DNA from: Polynucleobacter sp. UB-Piko-W3
GTDB taxonomy: Bacteria; Pseudomonadota; Gammaproteobacteria; Burkholderiales; Burkholderiaceae
Assembly (NCBI RefSeq): GCF_018881635.1
Contig: NZ_JACVPY010000002.1
Span: forward strand, 581,545-645,544
DNA: 64,000 nucleotides
Direction: 5' to 3'
Shown here: in pieces, positions 24,234 to 32,401 of the stretch
Layout: each line of letters begins with the position of its first letter
How positions within the stretch are numbered: the stretch's first letter is position 1
Made by a program: the position numbers and the translations under genes
The notes under the pieces: model-generated
What the model was told of the DNA's origin: nothing
The model's database searches: none
What the model saw: only the letters and a program-made list of their open reading frames with translations

Positions 24234-25301
24234 ATGAGCAGAAAAATTCAGGAAATCCGTCTTTTTAATAAGAACAAAACTCGAGGCCAAAGTCTAAGAG
24301 CTTGGCTATATGGGCTAATTGTGGTGATTGGCATCTTCTACGGCAGCATCTTTTTATGGCCAGTAGTTCCATCCACTCCAAATGTGGCTGATTTGCCGGT
24401 TTATAAAGTCAAAGTCAAACCCCAGTCAGGACTTGCTAGTATTTCCGGGCAATTACAAGAGCAGGGTGTTTCTACGACTTCAATCGTATTTCAGATGAGC
24501 GCAAGAGCTTTGCTAGTAGGATCCAAGCTAAAACCCGGCACTTATCTTTTGCCAATAAGAGCAAGTTTAGGAACTATTCTTCTTCAAATTGCCCGAGGCG
24601 ATAGAGTGAAGGAGAGCATTGCTATTGTTCCGGGTATAACGATCTGGCAATTAAGGCAATTGGTGGACGCTCATCCATCATTGCTTCATCAGACCAAGGG
24701 TATGGATCCGAAAGAAATATTACAAAAGCTCAATCTAAATTACCCAGGGCTTGAAGGTATTTTTATGCCAGATACCTATATCTTTGATCCGGAGGAGTCT
24801 GATATTGAAATCTATCGCAGGGCTTCACAGGCGATGCAAAAACAGCTCTCTCAAGCGTGGTCACAAAAAGAGGCGAACTCTCCTCTAAATACACCCTATG
24901 ATCTTCTCACTCTGGCCTCCATTGTAGAAAAGGAAACTGGGCGTTCAAGTGATAGAGGCTTGGTTGCAGCCGTCTTCACCAATCGCTTAAGCAAGGGGAT
25001 GCTGTTGCAAACTGACCCTACCGTCATTTATGGCATTGGCCCTCAATTTGACGGTAATCTTCGTAAAGCAGATCTTCGCAAAGACAATCCCTACAATACC
25101 TATATGCGCAAAGGCTTACCTCCAACCCCCATCGCTATGCCGAGTAAGGAATCAATCCAAGCAGCGATTCATCCAGCTGCGAGCAATGTGTTATTTTTTG
25201 TGGCTAAAGGTGATGGCAGTAGCTACTTTTCTCAAAGCCTTAGTGAGCACGAGAGGGCAGTGGACCAGTATCAGCGTAAGTCAAGCCGGACATCCCATTA
25301 A
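24234..25301 (+). CDS. mltG: Endolytic murein transglycosylase MltG
   Basis: A 355-residue inner-membrane lytic transglycosylase that cuts nascent glycan strands and sets their length. A single transmembrane helix (WLYGLIVVIGIFYGSIFLW, about residues 24-42) anchors a periplasmic YceG domain. The domain shows LEGIFMPDTYIF near 175, the catalytic-Glu segment LASIVEKETG near 224-233 and DPTVIYGIGP..LRKADLRKDNPYNTYMRKGLPPTPI. It starts the mltG-tmk-holB-tatD run. The tmk gene follows after 16 bases. Confidence 0.96.
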   Translation: MSRKIQEIRLFNKNKTRGQSLRAWLYGLIVVIGIFYGSIFLWPVVPSTPNVADLPVYKVKVKPQSGLASISGQLQEQGVSTTSIVFQMSARALLVGSKLKPGTYLLPIRASLGTILLQIARGDRVKESIAIVPGITIWQLRQLVDAHPSLLHQTKGMDPKEILQKLNLNYPGLEGIFMPDTYIFDPEESDIEIYRRASQAMQKQLSQAWSQKEANSPLNTPYDLLTLASIVEKETGRSSDRGLVAAVFTNRLSKGMLLQTDPTVIYGIGPQFDGNLRKADLRKDNPYNTYMRKGLPPTPIAMPSKESIQAAIHPAASNVLFFVAKGDGSSYFSQSLSEHERAVDQYQRKSSRTSH

Positions 25302-25317
25302 TTCGATTTAATTTCAT

Positions 25318-25956
25318 ATGACATCAATGTATCCAGGATATTTCATCAGCTTCGAAGGTATTGATGGCGCCGGTAAGAGCACTCATCTAGAGGCATTTCA
25401 GCGGCTGATGCAAGAGCGCTATCCCGACCGTGAGGTGGTCATGACCCGAGAACCGGGAGGCACGCCCTTAGGTGAACAGCTAAGAACATTGTTGCTTGAT
25501 GCCCCTATGAATTTAGAGACAGAAGCTTTGTTAATGTTTGCTGCTCGTCGTGAACATATTGCTCAAGTGATAGAGCCCGCTTTGAAGGCTGGAAAAATAG
25601 TCATTTCAGACCGATTCACGGATGCTAGCTTTGCTTACCAGGGGGGCGGACGGGGATTGAGTCTTGAGAAATTAAATGAACTTGAACGCTGGGTACAAGG
25701 CGGCGCTAATGGCCTATTACTCCAGCCCAATCTCACGATCTTGTTTGATTTGCCGGGTGAGGTTGCAGAGGCGCGTCGGTCTAAAGCGCGAGCACCAGAT
25801 AAGTTTGAAAAAATGGATTTAAATTTCTTTGAGAAAGTTCGTCAAGAATACCTACGCCGCGCTAAAGAAGATCCAACTCGTTTCCATTTGGTAGATGCTA
25901 CGAAAACTCCAGAGCTCATTTGGAATGAATTAAGTCACCTGAAATTTAAGATTTAG
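25318..25956 (+). CDS. tmk: Thymidylate kinase
   Basis: A 212-residue dTMP kinase that makes dTDP for DNA synthesis. The P-loop [11 protein letters not shown] lies near residues 12-22, the DRX motif appears as [16 protein letters not shown] near 101-116, and [14 protein letters not shown] near 42-55 binds dTMP. Length is typical. An in-frame ATG three codons later is possible. The TAG stop abuts the ATG of holB with no gap, so the two are translationally linked. Confidence 0.96.
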   Translation: MTSMYPGYFISFEGIDGAGKSTHLEAFQRLMQERYPDREVVMTREPGGTPLGEQLRTLLLDAPMNLETEALLMFAARREHIAQVIEPALKAGKIVISDRFTDASFAYQGGGRGLSLEKLNELERWVQGGANGLLLQPNLTILFDLPGEVAEARRSKARAPDKFEKMDLNFFEKVRQEYLRRAKEDPTRFHLVDATKTPELIWNELSHLKFKI

Positions 25957-27099
25957 ATGAGTGACTTCATGTTAGCCGCGCAAGAAAAGTCTCTGGCACC
26001 ATGGCTGCAAGGACTATGGGACAACTTGGATTTTTCTAACTTCCCTAACGCGACCTTGTTGCATGGCCAATCTGGTATCGGCAAGTTTGCATTTGCGCTT
26101 GAGCTTGCAAAATCTCTCTTGTGCGAGAGTGCCCACGCAGCTTCACGCCCCTGCAACCAATGTGAAGCCTGTCATTGGTTTGACACAGGAAATCATCCTG
26201 ACTTTATTCCTCTGGTGCCCGAGACTCATCGCAGGCTATTACCGCATGCTGAATATGAGAGTGATGAATCGCCAAAGAAAGGCAAAGTAGTGCGGGATGA
26301 TTCTGATGGTGAGGCTAGTGAAAAGAAAGAAAAGAAAAATATTTCCATTGAAGAGACTCGTGGTGCTATAGAAGGTCTTTCCATTGGCTCGCATCGAGGC
26401 GGTAATCGTGTGATCTTGATTTATCCCTTAGAGATGCTGCGTTCTGATTCTGCCAATACCTTACTGAAGTCTTTGGAAGAGCCCCCAGCAAATACCATCT
26501 TTATTTTATTGGCCGATCGAGTGGATCGTGTTTTACCAACCATTCGTTCTCGTTGTCGCTTACTGACCGCGCCACGCCCAGATCGTGATCAAGGTTTAGC
26601 ATGGTTGCGTACGCAATTACAGAGGATGAATGGTCTTAAAGTGAGCGATGCTGATATTGAGACCATTTACGATGAGCAGGGTGGTGCGCCGTACGCAGTT
26701 TTAGATTCATTGATTGCAAGAAACAATCAAGATGAGAAAGATGAATTAACAATCGCCATTCAAGCTTCACGCTTTTTACTTCAATCCATGTCACAAGGGG
26801 TGCGGATTAATTGGCTAGATTCCGCTGAGAAGACTCATAAGGCTCGATATAGCTATTTATTGGCCGCCATGCAACGCTGGACCTCTGATCTTCAAGCTGT
26901 TGCGCAGGGCGGCAATCCACGGTATTACCCAAAGCACCTTGCAACACTTAAAAGTTTGTCTCAAACCGCTAAGATACCTAAACTGCATCATTTTTGGAAA
27001 TCCTTGATTCAAGCCCGTCGTCATGAAAATCACCCCTTGGCTAACCGAGTTCAGTTAGAAGCCTTGCTATCTCAATACCAACAGGTTTTTGAGTCTTAA
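25957..27099 (+). CDS. holB: DNA polymerase III subunit delta'
   Basis: A 380-residue clamp-loader subunit. The AAA+ fold is visible: LLHGQSGIGKFAFALELAKSLLC (P-loop region near residues 30-52), the zinc cysteines in RPCNQCEACHWFDTGNHPDF, IYPLEMLRSDSANTLLKSLEEPP (the SRC-partner region) and FILLADRVDRVLPTIRSRCRLL. Compared with E. coli delta' (334 aa) it has an inserted, highly charged stretch at about residues 95-130 (SPKKGKVVRDD, then EASEKKEKKN), which looks like a flexible linker. It begins immediately at the tmk stop. Confidence 0.93.
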   Translation: MSDFMLAAQEKSLAPWLQGLWDNLDFSNFPNATLLHGQSGIGKFAFALELAKSLLCESAHAASRPCNQCEACHWFDTGNHPDFIPLVPETHRRLLPHAEYESDESPKKGKVVRDDSDGEASEKKEKKNISIEETRGAIEGLSIGSHRGGNRVILIYPLEMLRSDSANTLLKSLEEPPANTIFILLADRVDRVLPTIRSRCRLLTAPRPDRDQGLAWLRTQLQRMNGLKVSDADIETIYDEQGGAPYAVLDSLIARNNQDEKDELTIAIQASRFLLQSMSQGVRINWLDSAEKTHKARYSYLLAAMQRWTSDLQAVAQGGNPRYYPKHLATLKSLSQTAKIPKLHHFWKSLIQARRHENHPLANRVQLEALLSQYQQVFES

Positions 27100-27116
27100 T
27101 TTAGATCTAGGCAGTC

Positions 27117-27130
27117 TAAAATAACGAGTC
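27117..27130 (+). promoter_or_regulatory. Possible promoter just before tatD
   Basis: TAAAAT (27117-27122) is followed by 8 bases and the tatD ATG in the 31-base gap after holB. No Shine-Dalgarno is visible. An internal, near-leaderless start in this operon is possible. Confidence 0.3.
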
Positions 27131-27922
27131 ATGTTCATAGACTCTCATTGCCATCTCGATTTCCCAGAATTTCAATCTCGCTTGCCAGAAGTGCTTGCGA
27201 ATATGGCTGCCGCCAAAGTAGACAATGCCTTGTGCGTATCTGTCGATCTGCCAGACTTTCCCAATGTTTTGAAGCTTGCTCAGGATCATGCCCATTTATA
27301 TGCTTCCGTTGGGGTTCATCCCGATTATGAGGACACTCCCGAGCCTAGTTACGACTTCCTGGTAGAAACCGCTTTAAAGCATCCCAAAATCATCGCCATT
27401 GGTGAAACGGGGCTGGACTACTACCGCATGGGTGATCGTAGTTATGCATCCATGGAATGGCAACGTGATCGCTTTAGAACCCATATCAGAGCCTCAATAG
27501 CATCTAAAAAGCCTCTCATCATCCATACGCGCTCTGCATCTGAAGACACTATCAAGATCCTCAAAGAAGAGGGCGCCCAGCAGATTGGCGGGGTGATGCA
27601 TTGCTTTACTGAGAGCCTAGAAATGGCTCAATTAGCCATGGAAATGGGGTTTTATATCTCCTTTTCTGGAATAGTGACCTTTAAAAGCGCTAAAGACCTT
27701 CAGGCAACCTGTAAAGCAGTCCCGCTCGATAGGATGCTCATCGAGACTGATTCTCCTTATCTAGCGCCTATTCCTTATCGCGGCAAGATCAATGAGCCTG
27801 CATGGGTGGCCAAAGTTGGTGAATTTGTTGCCAATCTTAAGGGCGTTGCAGTTGAAGAGCTTGCTAAGCGAACTTCAAGTAATTTTTATGAATGTTTTCA
27901 TATAGATAGAAATTACTCATGA
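27131..27922 (+). CDS. TatD family metal-dependent hydrolase
   Basis: A 263-residue TatD/YcfH-type deoxyribonuclease-like TIM-barrel hydrolase. Metal ligands are readable: DSHCHLDFPEF (HxH), GETGLDYY (Glu), HTRSASEDT (His), GVMHCFTES (His) and ETDSPYLAP (Asp). The position after holB matches E. coli ycfH. The ankyrin gene's ATG overlaps the stop by four bases (ATGA). In many proteobacteria a pilZ gene sits between holB and tatD; here none does. Confidence 0.93.
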   Translation: MFIDSHCHLDFPEFQSRLPEVLANMAAAKVDNALCVSVDLPDFPNVLKLAQDHAHLYASVGVHPDYEDTPEPSYDFLVETALKHPKIIAIGETGLDYYRMGDRSYASMEWQRDRFRTHIRASIASKKPLIIHTRSASEDTIKILKEEGAQQIGGVMHCFTESLEMAQLAMEMGFYISFSGIVTFKSAKDLQATCKAVPLDRMLIETDSPYLAPIPYRGKINEPAWVAKVGEFVANLKGVAVEELAKRTSSNFYECFHIDRNYS

Positions 27923-28620
27923 TATTAAAGTTTAATAAATTAACGATGGTTTTATGTTTGATTTGCATGGGAAATCAGCTTTCTCACTCACAAACTCCTG
28001 TTCAGGTTGCTGATTTTGCTAGAGCAGCTAAATTTGATGATGCCTCTGAGGTCAAAACTTTGCTAAAAAAAGGTGTAAATCCCAACACGGTTGACGCTAA
28101 TGGCAGCCCAATGTTGGTTTTAGCTATCAGGGAGAAATCTCCTAAAGTTATTGATGTTTTGCTTGGCAATAAGAATATTGATGTTGATTTATCGGATAAG
28201 AACGGTGAAACACCCCTAATGATGGCGTCAATAGAAGGAAATTTGCCTCTCGTTAAGACCTTGGTTATAGGTCATAAAGCGCAGCTAGATCACATTGGCT
28301 GGACACCTTTGCATTACGCCTGCGCTAAGGGTCAGCTTGAGGTTGCTCAGTTCTTGATTGCAAATGGGGCTATTGTTGATTCCATGAGTCTTGGTAATAC
28401 AACACCGCTAATGATGGCCGTCCAATCTGGCAATGAGCAATTGGTAAAGCTACTTTTAGACAAAGGCGCAGACTTGCAATTGCGGAATTCTCAAGGCTTA
28501 ACAGCTATTGATATTGCCGATATATACGACAAGCCTTGGATTAGTGAGGGTCTTAGATCCCGTTGGTTAAAGCTCTACAAGAAGCCTTACGTAGCGCCTG
28601 TGAAGGCTAAAGCCTCATAG
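27919..28620 (+). CDS. Exported ankyrin-repeat protein
   Basis: 233 residues with an N-terminal signal sequence (KLTMVLCLICMGNQLSHS) followed by about five ankyrin repeats from residue 30 to 205. Typical repeat cores are GSPMLVLAIREKSPKVIDVLL, GETPLMMASIEGNLPLVKTLV, GWTPLHYACAKGQLEVAQFLI and NTTPLMMAVQSGNEQLVKLLL. A short basic tail (KAKAS) ends the protein. Such repeats bind other proteins; export suggests a periplasmic scaffold. The ATG overlaps the tatD stop, so expression is coupled to tatD. The partner is unknown. Confidence 0.87.
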   Translation: MILKFNKLTMVLCLICMGNQLSHSQTPVQVADFARAAKFDDASEVKTLLKKGVNPNTVDANGSPMLVLAIREKSPKVIDVLLGNKNIDVDLSDKNGETPLMMASIEGNLPLVKTLVIGHKAQLDHIGWTPLHYACAKGQLEVAQFLIANGAIVDSMSLGNTTPLMMAVQSGNEQLVKLLLDKGADLQLRNSQGLTAIDIADIYDKPWISEGLRSRWLKLYKKPYVAPVKAKAS

Positions 28621-28630
28621 CATTACTGCG

Positions 28631-28636
28631 TATAAT
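28631..28636 (+). promoter_or_regulatory. Candidate -10 element upstream of the potassium channel
   Basis: TATAAT matches the -10 consensus fully and lies in the 66-base gap after the ankyrin gene. No convincing -35 is seen at 16-18 bases. Confidence 0.3.
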
Positions 28637-28686
28637 CATTATTATGTAAAATAAGATATTTCTGTAATCCTCACCCCCAAAGCCCC

Positions 28687-29214
28687 ATGTTCCTTTTAGA
28701 CCTTATTCACAGCGCTGACCTTCCTAGCTTTGCCACCCTGTTTAGTGAAATCAATACCGATATGGGCAATGGACAGATCTGGTTTGTCTTGCTGTTGGCG
28801 TGCTTCATGTTGACGCTTCACGGCATGATTGTTTTATCAATTGCCGGTACGTTTCATTGGTTGGATCAAAAGCTCGAAAATAGACAAATCTATGGCGGCA
28901 ATTTCGCATCCTATTTCATCGCAATCTTGCTGATTATTGCTGTCCATTTCGCTGAAATTATTGCTTGGGCTTATATCTGCGTGGCATTGAAGGTATTCCC
29001 CACCAATCCACAGACTTTCTACTTTGCTGGTGAAATGTATACAACGGTTGGATATGGTGATTACACCTTAACCGAGCACTGGAGGGTTTTACCCATCATT
29101 ATTTCCTTTACCGGGATCTTCGCCGTATCCATGTCCGGAGCTGCTTTGTATTCAATGATGGTGAACTTACTAGGCCATTCCAAACAAAGCCCTAAATCAG
29201 GATCTGGCCTTTAG
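28687..29214 (+). CDS. Two-transmembrane potassium channel
   Basis: 175 residues of an Ion_trans_2-type channel. Helices lie at about 30-55 (FVLLLACFMLTLHGMIVLSI), 80-105 (ASYFIAILLIIAVHFAEIIAWAYI) and 138-160, with a pore loop TTVGYGDYTL near residues 118-127 that carries the K+ selectivity filter. No cytoplasmic RCK/TrkA-N domain is attached, so gating is not by NAD-type ligands bound to the same chain. No Shine-Dalgarno precedes the ATG. A TATAAT at 28631-28636 lies about 50 bases upstream. The gene converges on the DUF3108 gene with a four-base overlap of the ends. Confidence 0.85.
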   Translation: MFLLDLIHSADLPSFATLFSEINTDMGNGQIWFVLLLACFMLTLHGMIVLSIAGTFHWLDQKLENRQIYGGNFASYFIAILLIIAVHFAEIIAWAYICVALKVFPTNPQTFYFAGEMYTTVGYGDYTLTEHWRVLPIIISFTGIFAVSMSGAALYSMMVNLLGHSKQSPKSGSGL

Positions 29215-30221
29215 GGCTTTGTTCCCGCTGGTAAGGGGTTCTTTTGCTTGAATACCAACTCAAGCACCCTACCATTGGCTTCCTGAGACCGAATTCTTCC
29301 TGGCAGCCAATCTAAGTCTTTGGCGAGCCAAATATCTACTTGACGCTTAAATGGGTCATTTTCCCGCTGCATTAAGGCATAGCGACGGTTAACTGACTTT
29401 CCCAACGAGGGGATGTCTTCAGAAACTACCTCTCCATAACTTTTAAATTGCCACATTTGTAGGGTATTGTAGTCAACCACTGGCAAGGATCGAATACTGC
29501 CTGCCTCATCGATCTTACTATCGCCATTGAGTAATGAGGCAAACTGAAACATCAAACTGAATCGATCTTGCGTGCCCGGAAGAAGGTCTGGAGTGAACTC
29601 CGGTTTTTCCGAGAAGTACATCCTCCCTCCTCCACTTGCATCCCTATCAAAGCGAGAATAACGAGGTGGCTTAGTCCCGCGCTGAGTCCAGTAAATAGAA
29701 GGTGCAATGCCGTATGCATCAACGGTACCTCTGGATTCAAATACAAACGGACCAACAAAAGCAAATGGAATATTGATGTATAGACGATAGTTGTTGCCAT
29801 CAACAATCCAATCAATCTCCCCTGTCTGATACTGCTGCCCATCGACATAAGCATCGTAATAAATGATGCCTGATTCTGGAAGCTTGAAAGCAACACCCTG
29901 TTGATTAATGGCTCCACCCTGCTCGCCACCACTCGCAAGACTTTTTGAGTCTTCAACTGCATTAGTGCTTGTCTTCTTATTTACTTTCTTTCTGGGCGCT
30001 TGGACCATCTGAATCTTCTTTGGGGGCTCAACTTTTAGTTCCGTCCTGATAATAAGATCGTCTGCAATCTCTGGCGGTGAATTAAAAGATAAAAAGGGAA
30101 TGCCAAAAAATAAAATAAAATGGCCAATCAAAGACAGGGCCAATGCAATGAGAATAATTCGCAAAGGCTTTGCGTGAATCAAGTTACTACTTTGGGGGTG
30201 ACTAAGTTGCTCTAGCTCCAA
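29211..30221 (-). CDS. DUF3108 protein with N-terminal membrane anchor
   Basis: 336 residues: a cytoplasmic start, one transmembrane helix (RIILIALALSLIGHFILFFGI, about residues 21-42), a Lys/Pro-rich TonB-like linker (ELKVEPPKKIQMVQAPRKK), then a DUF3108 beta-rich periplasmic domain (about 110-330) with AYVDGQQYQTGEIDW, FVGPFVFESRGTVDAYGI and VDIWLAKDLDWLPGRIR. The function of DUF3108 is unknown, but its position and fold suggest envelope lipid or polysaccharide handling. The gene starts two bases after the HNH nuclease stop. Confidence 0.85.
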   Translation of the reverse strand: MELEQLSHPQSSNLIHAKPLRIILIALALSLIGHFILFFGIPFLSFNSPPEIADDLIIRTELKVEPPKKIQMVQAPRKKVNKKTSTNAVEDSKSLASGGEQGGAINQQGVAFKLPESGIIYYDAYVDGQQYQTGEIDWIVDGNNYRLYINIPFAFVGPFVFESRGTVDAYGIAPSIYWTQRGTKPPRYSRFDRDASGGGRMYFSEKPEFTPDLLPGTQDRFSLMFQFASLLNGDSKIDEAGSIRSLPVVDYNTLQMWQFKSYGEVVSEDIPSLGKSVNRRYALMQRENDPFKRQVDIWLAKDLDWLPGRIRSQEANGRVLELVFKQKNPLPAGTKP

Positions 30222-30223
30222 AC

Positions 30224-30793
30224 TCAGAGAGCGCTCTCGAGTAAACGACTGTTCTTAGGCAAATTGGCAGCCAGGAAGTCCATCTGGTCTGCCAGAATAT
30301 TTCGCCCTTTAAGAATCATATCTTCGTACAAACTTGGTAGATAAGGGGTATATAACAAACCCATGCCAGCTTGTTCAGGGGTACGGTTACCCTTGCGTTG
30401 ATTGCAGGGCCTACAAGAAATGACTAGATTCATCCAGGTGTATTTACCCCCGCGACTATTCGGGATGATGTGCTCGGCCTCGGCATGATTTTCGTGGATA
30501 GTATCACCACAATAAGCACAGAGACCTCGATCACGCTTAAAAAGTTTATGTTTTGTGATAACTGGTGCTACGTCAAATAAATTAATCTTCGCGCTACCTT
30601 TGATAGCGATGATCGAATGAAGTTCAATAATGGATTGCAAACCACTAGCCCGAGAAATGCCACCACGCATTTTCATGATGGGGTCGCCTAGGGTCCACAA
30701 AACACTGTTATCAGCGTAATTCTTGGTCGCCTCTTCGGCGTTAACCCAACCCTGGGGAATTCCACCAGCGTCTAGTTTTAAGATGCTCAGCAC
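30224..30793 (-). CDS. HNH endonuclease
   Basis: A 189-residue protein with a compact HNH nuclease module: C92-x2-C95 (LCAYCGD), the H108 of AEHIIPNSRGG, N122 of WMNLV, and C127-x2-C130 (SCRPCNQRKGN). The cysteines form the structural zinc knuckle. The N-terminal 85 residues contain VNAEEATKNYADNSVLWTLG, common in the chromosomally conserved HNH family of Burkholderiales. There is no methylase or phage gene nearby, so it is not an obvious restriction enzyme. It starts with GTG, but AAAGGAGAG 3 bases ahead of it is one of the best ribosome binding sites in the window. Confidence 0.87.
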   Translation of the reverse strand: MLSILKLDAGGIPQGWVNAEEATKNYADNSVLWTLGDPIMKMRGGISRASGLQSIIELHSIIAIKGSAKINLFDVAPVITKHKLFKRDRGLCAYCGDTIHENHAEAEHIIPNSRGGKYTWMNLVISCRPCNQRKGNRTPEQAGMGLLYTPYLPSLYEDMILKGRNILADQMDFLAANLPKNSRLLESAL

Positions 30794-30872
30794 AAACTCT
30801 CCTTTCCCGACCTAGGCAAAGCCATCGATCTATAGACTTATCTTACAGAAGAAATTTGTGTCAATCAATCAT

Positions 30873-31460
30873 CTAAGGGGATATAAACTCCAAGACCCTA
30901 GGGAGATGATCCGCATAGTCGGCGATTCCATGATCACTGCCTTCAAGGATCAGTTGATGCGCACCTTGGTAGAATTCACTCATTTCTTTCCAATCGAGCA
31001 ATTCATCCCCTTTTGCAGCAATTAATAAGTAACGATTGGGATCAGAAATTCTCTCAACCTGTAGGCTCTTGAGTTCGTCGATATATTCAGGCCGAAAATC
31101 AAAGGGTTCATCGCTGTCATAGGATGTCATCATCCCCACATGGGGGGCAAGCTCTCTAGCTGCTCGTACTGCTGGATTTAAGGCTATTGCCTTACAGCCA
31201 TATTTTTCTGCTAGGTAGTTGGCATAAAACCCACCAAGCGATGATCCGATCACAACAATGCGGTCAGCTTTGGACTGGTCTATAAAGGCTGTCACCATAT
31301 CCATACTAGCTTTAGGCGACGCCAACAACTGCGGGCAATACCAATCGATGGCATTTGCCGCAGTTGCTAAGGTCTTTACTGCCTCACCTGTCATCACCGC
31401 TTTACTAGATCTTGGCGAAGATCGAAAACCATGAAGATACACCAATAGGGTTGATGACAT
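30873..31460 (-). CDS. YqiA/YcfP-family esterase
   Basis: 195 residues, an alpha/beta hydrolase of the UPF0227/YqiA group. It opens LLVYLHGFRSSPRSSKA, has a nucleophile elbow GSSLGGFYANYLAEKYG (Ser near residue 73), an Asp in LLIAAKGDELLDW and a His in GSDHGIADY near residue 176. E. coli YqiA hydrolyses palmitoyl-CoA and p-nitrophenyl esters. It is 9 bases downstream of glxR and probably shares its transcript. Confidence 0.85.
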   Translation of the reverse strand: MSSTLLVYLHGFRSSPRSSKAVMTGEAVKTLATAANAIDWYCPQLLASPKASMDMVTAFIDQSKADRIVVIGSSLGGFYANYLAEKYGCKAIALNPAVRAARELAPHVGMMTSYDSDEPFDFRPEYIDELKSLQVERISDPNRYLLIAAKGDELLDWKEMSEFYQGAHQLILEGSDHGIADYADHLPRVLEFISP

Positions 31461-31469
31461 AAACAGAAC

Positions 31470-32369
31470 TTAGGCTTTTTGACCTATCTCAAAGTTCGCT
31501 AGCTTTTCTAAAGCCTTGACCATCGCTGAATGATCCCAGGCTTTGCCACCATGCGCAGAGCAGGAATTGAATAATTCTTGGGCAGTAGCGGTATTCGGCA
31601 GTGAAACACCTAGGGCACGCGCACTATTGAGTGCAAGGTTTAAATCCTTTTGATGCAATTCAATCCTAAATCCAGGATCAAATGTGCGCTTCACCATGCG
31701 CTCACCATGCACTTCAAGAATCTTCGAGCTCGCAAAACCACCCATGAGTGCCAGGCGAACCTTAGCAGGATCTGCCCCAGCTTTAGATGCAAATACCAGC
31801 GCCTCAGCTACGGCTTCAATATTTAAGGCCACAATAATCTGGTTCGCAACTTTAGCAGTTTGGCCATCACCATTGCCGCCGACCAAGTTAATATTCTTGC
31901 CCATAAGATCTAGTACAGGCTTTATTTTATTAAATACGGCCTCATCACCACCAACCATAATCGAGAGCGTGGCATTTTTAGCGCCGACTTCGCCACCAGA
32001 AACGGGCGCATCAAGATAGTCGCAACCCAAGGCATTTATTTTCTTGGCATATTCTTTAGTGGCGATTGGTGAAATAGAGCTCATATCAACGACAACCTTG
32101 CCTTTAGATAAACCAGCCGCAACGCCTTTATCACCAAACAATACTTTTTCAACATCTGGTGTATCTGGAACCATAGTGAAAATGATGTCTGCTTTTTGGG
32201 CAACTTCGCTTGGGCTTACGCATTGAATGGCTGTTGAAGAAGCCAGCTCTTGAGGAACCTTACTTCTGGTTGTAATAAATACCTCATGACCTGCTTTAAC
32301 CAGTTGGCCTGCCATAGGGGCGCCCATAATTCCAAGACCAACAAAACCTAATTTTAATTTATCGCTCAT
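31470..32369 (-). CDS. glxR: 2-hydroxy-3-oxopropionate (tartronate semialdehyde) reductase
   Basis: A 299-residue beta-hydroxyacid dehydrogenase that reduces tartronate semialdehyde to D-glycerate with NAD(P)H. It has the dinucleotide-binding GFVGLGIMGAPMAGQLVKAGH at the N-terminus, DAPVSGGEVGAKNATLSIMVGG near 120-141, the catalytic lysine in GNGDGQTAKVANQIIVALN near 171 and GFRIELHQKDLNLAL near 230. Close relatives include 3-hydroxyisobutyrate dehydrogenase; the adjacent hyi gene favours glxR. AAAGGAAAAG precedes the ATG. Confidence 0.88.
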   Translation of the reverse strand: MSDKLKLGFVGLGIMGAPMAGQLVKAGHEVFITTRSKVPQELASSTAIQCVSPSEVAQKADIIFTMVPDTPDVEKVLFGDKGVAAGLSKGKVVVDMSSISPIATKEYAKKINALGCDYLDAPVSGGEVGAKNATLSIMVGGDEAVFNKIKPVLDLMGKNINLVGGNGDGQTAKVANQIIVALNIEAVAEALVFASKAGADPAKVRLALMGGFASSKILEVHGERMVKRTFDPGFRIELHQKDLNLALNSARALGVSLPNTATAQELFNSCSAHGGKAWDHSAMVKALEKLANFEIGQKA

Positions 32370-32401
32370 ATCTTTTCCTTTTGTATTTGCTTTGATTTAT
32401 T

